Source: Petrolisthes cinctipes
Lineage: Eukaryota; Arthropoda; Malacostraca; Decapoda; Porcellanidae
Direction: 5' to 3'
Assembly (NCBI GenBank): GCA_033782935.1
Contig: JAWQEG010000166.1
Span: 4,281,501-4,345,500 of the forward strand
Length of the DNA stretch: 64,000 bases
Under the pieces are notes generated by a model. The model did not search any database. It was not told the origin of the DNA and worked only from the letters and a program-made list of their open reading frames with translations. Shown here one piece after another: positions 43,562-53,912 of the stretch. Within the stretch, counting starts at the first letter, position 1; every line of letters begins with the position of its first letter. Position numbers and translations under genes: made by a program.

Positions 43562-43752
43562 ACACATACACATTTTTTTTTATCTCTCTCTCTCTCGTGT
43601 CATTCTGCCTGTTTAATTCTCTTCTATCACTATTCTTACTTTTATTATTATTATTATTATTAACAGACATTTGTTAATATGCATATGACTTATATTGTTA
43701 TAGTGTATCTGTATGAATTGTTTATATAATGTTTATGTGTCACTTTCTTCTA

Positions 43753-43755
<3 letters not shown>

Positions 43756-43804
<49 letters not shown>
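43756..43804. repeat. (TC)n microsatellite
   Basis: About 24 TC units inside the hAT-type element. Confidence 0.95.
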
Positions 43805-43807
<3 letters not shown>

Positions 43808-44004
43808 AATTCCAGATATAAAATATAATTCTCTCAACAGACTTCCTGGCAAATCTTTTTGTTCGCCTTCCAATGTCTCCTTCAATCTCTCGTTTTCTTT
43901 GGATGGCCAGTGACGCGATGCAAAGGGCAGTAAACTCCTCCCCCTGAAATTGATACCTGTAGTGGGGGGGTTATTGTCCTGACCTGGTATATCTCCTGGC
44001 CTTG

Positions 44005-44438
44005 ATCTGTAGGATGGGTAGCCAGCTCAAAATGACCGCAACTCAATATTTACTTTTACAAACTCCTTGCATATCTAAGTACGTTTTCATGCTCAGATTT
44101 CATCATAAAACGTGTCAAAATCACATTATTGAACACAATATTTTGAAATATAACGTCTCTGTCGTTTTTACGAAGGTACCGGTACATATATGGTAATTAT
44201 CACAAAAGCGGAGCTCTGAAAATACATCCTCACATGCTCACTTCTCTTCCCACACTAACTGCTACTGGCTGGCTTGACTCGGGGAAGTCCCTTGGTACAC
44301 ACACCCTCTGTTGGCAGCAGAAACAAGCATGTCAGGAGGCGCGCAAATTTAAAAAGTGCGCTGTCGACTTGTCGTCACCTGCGGTTACCCTCACGTGTTG
44401 GTGGTGTCAACATATGTCGTCACCCGCGGTTAAGAAGT
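44005..44438. mobile_element. TTAA-type (piggyBac-like?) element, copy 1, right part
   Basis: Matches 45830-46211 at roughly 80 percent by eye: GGATGGGTAGCCAGCTCA, AAAATACATCCTCACATGC, AAACAAGCATGTCAGG. It ends with CACCCGCGGTTAAGAAGTTAA. The left part is interrupted by the hAT-type element, and its outer end was not identified. A local duplication of the GTCGTCACCYGCGGTTA segment lies at 44373-44425. No coding region. Confidence 0.6.
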
Positions 44439-45625
44439 TAAAACATTTGATTAATGTAAAAAAAAAAATCAAATTTCAGAGAATAATATTGTGCTATAAA
44501 TATTTTAAATTACAACCAAATAAACATTTAAGTACAAAAAATACGATGTCGATATTATACTGTTTACAATACAAGCGTGGGGTTGTTCTCTGAGGGTGTT
44601 CATGCACATCTCGTCGTCTACATTCTGAAAAATCTTCAGTCTTCACCTTGATAACAATCAGCCAGTGGAACATCTTGATCAGTGGTGTCATCAAGGGAGG
44701 TAAAAGCCTCACACTTAGAAGGGAATGGGGGCTAGTTGTACGACGATGAGACTCTCCAGGAACCTTTTGACTTGGTACACAGTGAAGAATTTTAGTTTAT
44801 TATTGTTGGGGAGTAAGGAGGGGATTTTTTGTTTAATACATTTGCCTCTCCATCAAAATGGATTGAGATCTCATATTAAACTTGTTGTACTGTGTTATCA
44901 TGGGAGGAAAAGGCAGTAGTGCCAACTCTGGATGATGATCTGGAATCAGGCACTGATAGGCTATGTTACTTTAAAAGTTTAGATGATGTAATATAATCTG
45001 ATACCACTCTATTATTAGTTGTGGAGCGAGGGTGAAAGGATGCTAATTGATTAACAAAACTCGTGAATAAGTTGAGGAAGAGTTTTTGTTAGCTCATAAT
45101 AATTTCTTTGTAGCTGTTCCTATGCTAATGTATTAATTGCGAGCTGATTCTAATACTGCCTGTTCAAATTTGTAAAATTGTCAGTCTCAGTATGAGGGAG
45201 ATTGTGACACTTTGTAATGGAAGAAAAAAGGGTGAATTCTGGCAGGGTACTTCTAAACGATGTTAACCTGAACCTGTGCGGTACTTGGAGTCATTCTCAC
45301 AGTACTTCTCAACATGACCTTAAACATAACATTTGAAGCATTGTTTACAGTGTTTAAGACGCTGCCGGTAAGGTTTCACTGTAATGCATAAATGGTAAGA
45401 TATTTGGAGTTCATATGGAATACGGGTTGTTGAAAAAGATAGGATGATAGTGTTGTTATTACCTATTATCTTAACGTCATATACTGTTGGTGGACATAAA
45501 CGCAGGATTACTTTTTCCGAAAATTCATACAAATCCCTAGAATGGATGACTCCTTTTGATATGTATAATGACTGGTGAGCTGTAATTTTATATATATTGC
45601 CTTTATTCAGAAGCACCGCTTGTGT
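44439..45625. other. No gene recognised
   Basis: AT-rich. A 98-codon minus-strand frame (45616-45320) has no recognisable domain and I do not call it. Confidence 0.5.
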
Positions 45626-46211
45626 TTAATTATCGCCTTTAACCGCGGGCCTTTTAGAGTGTGGCCACCCTATCGCCCTGGCCTTTTTCCCACCTCGCGC
45701 TCATGATGTACACATGACGGCAAATAGCGAGTAAACTACTTACACTACATGAATAAATTATACATGGGATCGAAGTACAAATCTTTAGCTGTCTTCTGAT
45801 GTACAGTACTTGTGAAGATTAAATGGACATCTGTAGGATGGGTAGCCAGCTCAGAATGACCACAACTCGAAATTCACTTTTACACTCTATTTACATATCT
45901 AAATAAGTTTTCACGTTCTGATTTCGTCATAAGATGTGTCAGAATCACATTTTCAACACACCAATATGAAATATAACATCATTGTCATTTTTACTTACAT
46001 AAATGGTATATATCACAAAAGTGGAGTGCTGAAAATACATCCTCACATGCTTACAACTCTTCCCACACTGACTGCCAGTGGCTGGTGTGACAAGGGGGAG
46101 TCCCTAGGCACACACCCTATCAGTTGTGAACCTAAACAAGCATGTCAGGGGGCGAGCAAATTTAAAAACTGCGCTGTCGACATATGTCCTGACCCGCAGT
46201 TAAAGGGTTAA
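45626..46211. mobile_element. TTAA-type (piggyBac-like?) element, copy 2
   Basis: The right end reversed reads TTAACCCTTTAACTGCGGGT. The left has TTAATTATCGCC, then TTTAACCGCGGGCC. TTAA at both ends and a CCCTTTAA-like terminus suggest piggyBac, but the left TIR match is partial. This copy keeps an uninterrupted ATCTGTAG at about 45830, showing the target of the hAT insertion in copy 1. Confidence 0.5.
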
Positions 46212-47034
46212 CTAAAATGCTTTTACCATATCTCTTCCCTGTGGAACGCTACCTATTTTTTTCTATATTGAGTTATTTCACTCCAAGAATGAAATTCTTA
46301 CAATCCACCTTGTATGATGCAATAAACCATATATTATTTGACTTGTCGCAGACTACTTTGGATGTTTTTTTTTTGGTTCATCAATCCTCAGGATGAAGTC
46401 GTACTCTTCATCCACCAATTTTTGTATGTTATAAAGGAATAGTTGCCTAAAGGTCCTTCTTTACCCCCTGCAGTGGCTTTGGGGTACTATTAGCCACAAG
46501 TATTCTTACCCATCTCAGAGTTGCCTCACACAGATTTTATCTGGTAACACTGAACCCCATCCCTCAGGTCCAGCAGATGTATGATATCTTCTATCTCCTA
46601 CCTCACTTTCCTTTTACATTTTCTTAGTTATTTACTGTATATACCTTGAAGCAGTAATCTAGGAATATTGTGGTTTATCCTTCTATTCAGTCAAACTGTA
46701 TAGCCTACCGTATACTAGGAAATTAGAATTATTTATTGATGACTATCCCCCTCCTTCTCTCCCTCTTTCTCCCCTACTCCCCACCTCCCTCCCTCACTCT
46801 CTCTCTCCCTCCTTAGTTTCTGTCCTTTGTTGTAATTCCCATTCTAAGCACAAATTTCAGTGTTATCACACTAGCACCGCGTACAAGGTTTTCGTGAGAC
46901 TGGCGGAACAAGGTACCAGAACGGATGGGGCAGTAGCTATCACACTACTGCAGGCTAATTCTTTGTATGTAGAACACTGAACGCGGCATAGCAGATGAGT
47001 CACACGATGACGACGACAAAACGTAAACAAAAAC
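46212..47034. other. No gene recognised
   Basis: T-run at about 46365-46373 and CT-rich low complexity at 46750-46812. Nothing coding recognised. Confidence 0.5.
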
Positions 47035-47193
47035 ATGGATCTTGTGGATGATGATGACCAGTTTGTGGCTGCATTGGTCCTTGCAACTAATATTTTTGAA
47101 GAAGAGAAGAGGAAAGACTACCGTAGGATTGATTTGTTGTCCATGTTTGTATGCAATGAAGACTACACGTGTACATGTCTCTACGGGATATAA
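47035..47193 (+). CDS. Short unidentified frame
   Basis: ATG in a good context (AAAACATGG) opens a 52-codon frame: MDLVDDDDQFVAALVLATNI, then FEEEKRKDYRRIDLLS. The acidic, helix-forming start followed by a basic stretch recalls N-termini of Harbinger/PIF transposases, but no later domain confirms this. It might be a first exon or a chance frame. Confidence 0.25.
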   Translation: MDLVDDDDQFVAALVLATNIFEEEKRKDYRRIDLLSMFVCNEDYTCTCLYGI

Positions 47194-47427
47194 AAACAGT
47201 AAATTATTGGTAAAGTGGAACCAGCACAGCTGGGCTAGAAGGGTCTATTCCGTAAAGATCATCAGAAGTAAATATAAATTCAAATCTGGCGCTGTACTGA
47301 TATGGGAGCCACCTGGTGGCGGCCTCTAGAGGTAGTGACTCGCTTGGGCCAGCGGGGGCAGCCGCTCGGTCACTCGTTCGCGGAACACGTCCAGGGTAAC
47401 ATCAACGCTCCTCTCCGCTTCGCTATG

Positions 47428-48137
47428 GTAATGTGTTGTCCATGTTCCTGCTAGTGTTTCCTTTGTGTTGTGTCTAGTGGCTTGCCTGCTTTGCAGATGT
47501 GTGTGTGTGTGTTTGTGTGCGTCGGGGTTTTCTTGTGGGGGCAGTTTTTCTCTCTTTTCCCTCGGGCTGGGGTCTGTTTTTCCCTCCTTCCCTGGGGCTG
47601 AATTTTTGGGGTCCCTTTTGGGTCTTTTCCCCCTTCCTGCCTTTCTTTTTCCCTCCGCTCTGCCACTAGTTCACTACTGTTGTGTTGTTCGGGGCTGATT
47701 AGCCTTCTGCGTGAGTGTTCTTCCCCACGTGGTGCTCCTAGTGGCGCCCCTGCTGGGCCTCCCTTGTGCTTCTTCCCCGAGTGTTGCTAGTGTTTGCAGG
47801 CAGCAAGGATTGTGCGTTGTCCTTGCCCCTGCCCCTTCGGTGTTTTTGGAGTTTTTGCTCCCCAGTGTGTGTTTTTTCCCTGGGGTTTGCCTCTCAGGCT
47901 GACTGTGTCCCTCCTGCGGGGGTCTGCAGACCAGTTTTTCGGTCCGTGGGGTTTGGTTTGCGGGGTTGTTTTCCCCGAGCTGTGTGTGTGGGGGTTTATT
48001 TGGGGTTATTCCCCGGGGGCGGGGGGTTGGGCCCCCTGCTACCCGAGTCTGTGTGTTTCCATGGTGTGTTTTTTCACGTGCTGTGTTTTCTGTGTACACG
48101 TGGATTCACGTGTTAACCCATGTTTTTTCTCCCGCAG
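47428..48137 (+). other. Putative first intron of the DIRS gag
   Basis: ATG at 47425-47427 is directly followed by GTAATG, and TTTTTTCTCCCGCAG ends at 48137. Joining these puts the ATG in frame with STRALCASTGC of the Cys-rich Gag start. The 710-base interior is T/G-rich and lacks conserved coding. Splicing is inferred. Confidence 0.5.
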
Positions 48138-49596
48138 TCTACTCGTGCTTTATGTGCCTCTACGGGGTGTACTGTGCGGGTGTCCCCTGACGGGCACCTG
48201 CATTGTTCTCCCCATGCACCTTGCCTCACGCCCAAGGGCTACGACCCTCTAGCGTGTAGTGTGTGCCTCCCCTGGGCTGAGTTGTGTCGTGATACCCCCG
48301 CCGCTGCTCGCCCTAAGCTTCCTGCCCCATGCCTCTCCCCACACCGTGTGGACGAGAGCTAGGAGAATGGCACACAAGCGAGACGGGTCCTCCTTGACTT
48401 GGGCGGACCCTGTGTTTGGGGCCGATCTGGCTCTTTCCAGAACCCGGTACCCTTCTACGTGCCTCTCGGAGTCTCAGGGGATCGAGCCTCTAGCACCCCA
48501 AAAGGCTACGTCGCCATCCCTAGACGGGTCTCCGACTCCTTTCCGGGGCTTCTCGCCCCAGGAAGCGAGCTAGTCCGTCGCGCTGGCTACCCAACCTACC
48601 TCACTTGTACAAGGGCCCAGCGGGGAACTTGCCGCTTCGTCGCCCCCAAAAGCTGGCTCCTCGGGCCACTCGCGGGGGTGCAAGCGTTCAGCTAAAAGGT
48701 CCCGCCACGCCAAGAAGACCCGGACTCACCGTCATTCACCTTCCACTTCGTCGTCGTCTACCTCTTCCTCCTCCTCCTCCTCTTCCTCATTGGAGAGCTC
48801 GCCCTCTCCCGTTCGCAAGCCCTGCAAGGGTAAGCGGGCGGGTACGAGCCCTTCGACGAGGAAGATGGCGTGTATCCTACGCACTATTCTACCTGCTGTT
48901 CTTCCGGACTTCATCCTTCCTCCCGGGTCCTCCTCCCTACCTTTGGTAGCGGCGGCGGTACCCGTTCCTGGACCTGCTCTTCCTCTTCCTCTCCCTGCTG
49001 CGTCGCCGGCCGGGAACTCGTTGTGCCCCGGGGAGTTTGGAGGCGTTCCCGTACCTCCACTCTCTCTGGGCCTCGAGTCCCCGACTGGTGCCCTAGCGGA
49101 GGAGCTGGCTACCTCCTCTCCTCCTTCTAGGGAGGACTGTTATCTTTCCTACTCTTGGGCCTTCCTTCCTCCTTCCTGGACTCATACTTCAGAGGAGGGC
49201 AGACTGGTTGCGTGGTCTCCGGACACTACTCAACCAGGGGTGTGGGTGAGAAGAGACGACGTCCTGGTGAAGTGGGGAGCTGACGCGTCAGGGGACTCTA
49301 TCCCTTTCTACAAGGCCCGCCCGATCTCCGCTCCTGTTCTCGCTTCATCGAAGGCTACCTTGGATGCGATGGGCTTCTTGGTGGAAAATAGCAACCTTGA
49401 TCTGTCCCAGGCCTGGAAGGTTGACCGCTCTTCTGAGAATACGGCAATCTTCCTGTCCTCGGACGCTTACTTCCCAGGGGATAAGGGCGACAGGGACCTG
49501 GACATTCCAGCCCTTCTCCTTAAGTCCCTGGACCACCAGAAGCCCACCACTTCCAAGAAATCACCTCCCTGTCATTCTCCCCCCTTCCCGTGCCCC
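48138..49596 (+). pseudogene. DIRS Gag, N-terminal and middle part
   Basis: The first frame (48138-48362) has a Cys/His cluster, CASTGC, SPDGHLHCSPHAPC and YDPLACSVCLPW, characteristic of DIRS Gag N-termini. It stops at 48360-48362. A Ser-rich run near 48740-48790 leads into the longest frame (to 49596): ESSPSPVRKPCKGKRAGT, a Pro/Leu-rich middle, then the conserved-looking part EDCYLSYSWAFLPPSW, LVAWSPDTTQPGVWVRRDDV and SSENTAIFLSSDAYFPGD. At least one frame change lies between the parts. Gypsy-B splits the gene at 49597; the rest is at 60578-61544. Confidence 0.65.
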
Positions 49597-50159
49597 TGTA
49601 CAGTATAATAACAACATGTATCAGACGCCTTCTTGAAACAACATAAACAACTCCCCTCTCCAAGCCACAAGGAGGGTCCTTCCCTTCTGAGCTCATTTGT
49701 TACTTGTCATCATCTTAACTCAAAAGAGAGAGAGAGAGAGGGAGAGAAAGTAAGAGAGAGAGAGAGAGGGAGAGAAAGCAAGAGAGAGAGGAGAATTGGG
49801 TGGAGCTTAAATAGAACTCCACCCCTTTTCCAAATAGAGAATGTATATAAGCAGTGAAGTTTAACTAATAGGCAGGATACCTACACTGACTCCCAGGGGC
49901 TATAAACTGTCTCCATAAGAGAGAGACACAATCATATAAGACAAGGCTCATCAATATAATTCCCTGTATAGAGATAAGTATGTATAAATAAATTAAGCCT
50001 AAAGAAACTTGTGAAGTCAATTACCTAAGAACACCACGACGCCGAGCTCGCTACCTAATACAACAACAACAACAACAACCACAACAACTACTACGACTAC
50101 GACTCCAGAACAAGGTAATGTACCATATTCTTCGAAGAGACCAAATCAGGACTGGTACA
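49597..50159 (+). repeat. Gypsy-B 5' LTR
   Basis: 563 bases. Contains a (GA)n tract near 49727-49793, a TATATAA box at 49844-49850 and AATAAA at 49987-49992, a plausible promoter and polyadenylation arrangement. Confidence 0.93.
49844..49850 (+). promoter_or_regulatory. TATA box in Gypsy-B LTR
   Basis: TATATAA, about 140 bases before the AATAAA signal. The same box is present in the 3' LTR. Function is inferred. Confidence 0.5.
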
Positions 50160-51049
50160 TTTTGATGGCAGCGGTGTTTTTGCAACAAGGCAAATTGCAA
50201 GGTAAAGACTTCACGGGAGTACAGTGACTAACATAGTTCAAGGACAAGTTGAAGGAATCTACTTGTAAATTCTCTCAAGTAATTTCTTCAGTGGGTAATC
50301 TTACGACCTCTAACGAGGGAGATAAACCACAAATTCTGCACCTACAAGAGGCACCTGCTTCAACATAACTGCAACTGACCTACAAGGGGACCTCATCTAC
50401 TTCACAACAAACAATCATCACTTCATCACTACCATATCGGCGATCCTGTTACGTAAATGCTTTCGTAAGGACAACGCCATCACTCCATCACCTCCAAGCT
50501 GACACCTCTTACGTAAATTCTCTCGTAAAAGGCAAGTCAACGTTCATCATCTTCACTCCAATTACGACTGTTAGTGTGTTAGTGTGCGAGCTAACTAATC
50601 ATCGCTTCGTCACTTCACGGTCGTCGCCTCTTCACCACATCGTCGCCTCGTCAGGCAACGCCCCAACAAGACTTCAACTCGTCGTCATCGTCGTTGCAAC
50701 TACAGTCAACTAAAAGTAGGTACACATTACATGTTACATTACATTATTTTTAACTTGTCCACGAACATGTTAGAAAAGAATTAGGTTCCTCATTAACAGC
50801 CCAGACAAAAGAAAAGAAGTGCCAAATTAAAACAAAAGTAAAGATATTATCCCCCATTAATCCAAAGGTATCATAACTAACTTCGAATATCCCTGATAAT
50901 GATTCATTAGCTTCCAACCTTGATTCACCTGCCTCCCTAAGTCTCGTTTGTGGTGCCAACACATTCGAGTACATTCTTTTGTTTCTCCAACCTTACCCCC
51001 ATTAAAGCCTCTATCTGGTATACTATATTAACCTGTGTTTTCTCCAACA
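50160..51049 (+). other. Gypsy-B leader
   Basis: TGATGGCAGCGGTG just after the LTR may hold the primer binding site (TGGCAGCGG at about 50165). The rest is untranslated, with repeated TTACGTAAATKCTYTCGTAA motifs near 50449-50529. Confidence 0.55.
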
Positions 51050-51835
51050 ATGGCTACTCCTCCACAATCTCCTACTGTCTCTGCTCATCATACAACTTCT
51101 AACCCCACTACCTCTCCTATGCAAGCAACGAGAATTTTACCCACCCACAATTATTCAAAGTACTATATGGGAGATAATCCAAGATATGGGATTCATCTCT
51201 TCTTGCGTCATTTGGAGGATGTGTTTTACCAAGCGAATATAGAGCAGGACGCACATAAGATAAGATTCGTGAGAGAGCATATTGCACCAGATAGTCCAGC
51301 CAGTTATATATTAACTACAAGTGTTTTTGCTGATCCAAAGAATTTAACGTCATATGCTACATTCAGACAGTCACTTATTGATGTTTTTGGGGATGGTAAA
51401 CTACATAATTCATTATCATGGGTTCAGAGAATAATTAAAACTAAGGCAGACAACATAAATACAAGTGAACCAGCAAAAGCACTTGCACTATCAGGGTCTC
51501 TAGCTTTAAATTCGAAGGAATCTCGTATCATACATCGTGAATTACAGATTACTCAATCCATAGGTACGAAGATTTTTAATTTTGATGCCACACCTACTCA
51601 AGAGGAATCACAGGGAAAACGTTGCAAACACTGTAACGAAAATAATCATATTGCCAGTAAATGTTATAACTTACATAATACTAAGGGATATTATCAAGGG
51701 AAAGGTAATCATACATACAGTCATTTACATGAATCAAAGTCGCATTCCTTAGATGAATGCATGATCCTTAACAGAATGAAACGGGACTGGCACAATCGAA
51801 ACATGATGTATGAAACGAGACCGCCACAATATTAA
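51050..51835 (+). CDS. gag: Gypsy-B Gag
   Basis: The only long intact frame of Gypsy-B, about 261 residues from MATPPQSPTVSAHH. I chose the ATG at 51050 over the upstream GTG at 51035. A capsid-like helical region spans residues 35-150 (YGIHLFLRHLEDVFYQANI, FVREHIAPDSPASYIL). A CCHC zinc knuckle CKHCNENNHIASKC lies near residue 193, and a second His/Cys region (HESKSHSLDECMIL) near 235. Residues between about 140 and 185 look shortened compared with Gypsy Gags. Its survival amid a decayed pol is notable. Confidence 0.7.
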   Translation: MATPPQSPTVSAHHTTSNPTTSPMQATRILPTHNYSKYYMGDNPRYGIHLFLRHLEDVFYQANIEQDAHKIRFVREHIAPDSPASYILTTSVFADPKNLTSYATFRQSLIDVFGDGKLHNSLSWVQRIIKTKADNINTSEPAKALALSGSLALNSKESRIIHRELQITQSIGTKIFNFDATPTQEESQGKRCKHCNENNHIASKCYNLHNTKGYYQGKGNHTYSHLHESKSHSLDECMILNRMKRDWHNRNMMYETRPPQY

Positions 51836-53912
51836 AACGTCCCAAATATATAACTGTAGGCCCTGTCGTCGCATTTACCGATAATGTACTATAATTCCCT
51901 GTTCTAGTATCACATAGTAACACCCCCTTAATGATAGATACAGGCGCCGCAGTTTCCTTGTTATCGGATAATTCCTTTAACAAATTGAAAAATTAGGTCC
52001 CCAGCGGCATTTATAAACCAAGATTGAACAGGTGACATAAAATTGTCAACCATGACAGGCAATAAATTACAGGTATTAGGGACACTAACCCTTCCTGTAC
52101 GGTTAGACAAGGGAACTAACCATATACATATTGAATTTTATATAATACGAAATTATAAACTAGGTTTATCTTACCTTATTAAACAAACCATAATATTTAA
52201 CCCTAAACATAAAATAATACATTTTAGGAATTAATGTATTCCAATACAGGATTGTCCAGGCCAATATATAAGTCCATGTAATGTTAACCCTATACGTATT
52301 GAAAATGAGGGAAATAACCCCATTATCATAAAGGCCATTGCTGCATATAATAATATATTAACTCCAAATTTCGTCCATAAATTGAAGGTAAATCTTCCAT
52401 CTCATGTACAGCCACATACTACCGTTCTATCCTTAATAGAACTAGCAAAATAATATATGACCAGGGATTAATTTACTTTAACTAATGTAAACAGTGAAAA
52501 TGTCATTGATATTAATAAACCATCTACCAATATTCATGTAAAAAAAGGAACATATCTATGTGATCTGTACAGATGGAAGTTAGACCAATACCACGAGGAA
52601 ATATTGTATCGGTTCTTACCGAAGGATAAATAGATAGTCACGTAAGGGAGCAACTTAGAAATTTTGTCAGTGGACGCGATTTTCCACTTTATCGTGATAA
52701 TCTCATCACCATACTAGCCACATATTGAAATGCGTTTGCCCTACCTGGTGAATTATTAGGAAAAATATACCATTAATCTAACATCTCCTTAACCCATTTA
52801 CTCGAGCATATAGACTACCGTACCGCATAGTACGCAGAAAGTTGTAAACGAAATAATAAATGAAATGATGGATGAAGGCATTATTAAGAATTCTAACTCC
52901 CATTTTAACAGCCCAATGTTTTTGGTTTCAAGAGAAAAAATAATGGTGAATTTAGGTCAGTCATTGATTACAGATAAATAAATAATGCTACAATTAAAGA
53001 TAAATATCCCCTCCCTCCTTTAAGATGTTTTGTCTAACATGGGTGCAACAAAACCTATGATATTCTCCACATTACACTTGGTCAGTGGAAACTGGCAAGT
53101 AACATTAGATGATAAAAGTCAACCCATTACTACATTTAATACTTCCCATGGTTATTATGAATACATTCGTAGACCATTTGGGTTATGTAATACTTCATCC
53201 ACATTTCAGCATATGGTCAATTTTCGTATTGGTTTTATTAATAACGTAGTCATCGCTAATCTAAACGATTTGATTATTTTCTAGAGACGTACATTCATAG
53301 TAAGTAACTATAAAGAAGGTTATACAGAGATTACATTAGGTAGGCCTCAAACTTTAAATGTCTATGTCTCATTTTCTTACCAGGAAATTATAATTTTAGG
53401 TTATACATTAACCGCCACTGTGCTCCATACACAATCTGATAAAATACGAGCAATGGGAGTATTCACTATTCTAAATAAATGTTACTAACATAAACTCATT
53501 CTTGGGCTTATGTTCTTATATAGAATCTTTGTAAAGTATTTTCCCAAGTAAATAAACACCTAAATAATCCCCTCGAGAAAGATACACATTTTGTATGGAT
53601 GCCAGAAAAACAGCTAAGCTTTGAATGATTAAAGGTTAATTAATGTAAGCTTCAATTCTTACGTTCCCAAATATTCATTGCCTTTTATGGAGTGTACAGA
53701 TGCTTCTTTAGTAGGCTAAGGCGCTGTACTTATGTAAGAGATAGCTATGGGTCTATGTCAGGTATGTACTTATGCTTAGAGAATATTAAGTGCACAAGGA
53801 ACTCGTTACTCTGTAACAAAACAGGAAACTTTAGCAATATTACGGGCACTTCGTACTTTTAGAAAATCGTATTAGGCTATCCTTTACATGTTTTCGCGAA
53901 TTATAAAACGAT
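51836..53912 (+). pseudogene. pol: Gypsy-B Pol remnants: protease, RT, start of RNase H
   Basis: The protease active site is IDTGAAVSLLS (Asp codon 51937-51939). A retropepsin-like tail with GNKLQVLGTLTLPV lies near 52055. RT remnants start near 52815 (VNEIINEMMDEGIIKNSNSH, then RSVIDYR and stop) and 53055 (FSTLHLVSGNWQVTLDD, YEYIRRPFGLCNTSSTFQ). The catalytic YxDD is replaced by NLND at about 53257. RNase H begins near 53690 (ECTDASLVG, then a stop). Stops and frame changes are frequent throughout. No active enzyme can be read. Confidence 0.75.

Larger units (their letters stand above)
43047..44004. mobile_element. hAT-type non-autonomous transposon
   Basis: The ends are CAAGGCCAAGAGATATAGCA on the left and, reversed, CAAGGCCAGGAGATATACCA on the right; about 30 bases are inverted-repeated with 2-3 mismatches. 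ATCTGTAG is duplicated at 43039-43046 and 44005-44012. The terminus CAAGG fits the hAT pattern (pyrimidine, A, purine, N, G) and the duplication is 8 bases. The sister repeat at about 45830-45837 has a single ATCTGTAG, the empty site. No transposase. The interior is mostly CT and CA microsatellites. Confidence 0.85.
47330..49596 (+). mobile_element. DIRS-type retrotransposon, left part
   Basis: GC-rich segment carrying a Cys-rich Gag start and the main Gag region, interrupted at 49596/49597 by Gypsy-B and resuming at 60574 with RT-RNase H and a tyrosine recombinase. The left boundary is not located precisely; composition changes near 47330, and terminal repeats were not identified. The interrupted sequence rejoins at the duplicated CCCC. 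Confidence 0.75.

Noticed and set aside
43264..43677. Frames on both strands with Ser-Leu and Arg-Glu repeats
   Set aside because: Produced by CT/CA microsatellites inside the hAT-type element.
47465..48116. Several overlapping plus- and minus-strand frames of 60-150 codons
   Set aside because: Low-complexity T/G-rich DNA that fits the first DIRS intron; the frames conflict and none has a domain.
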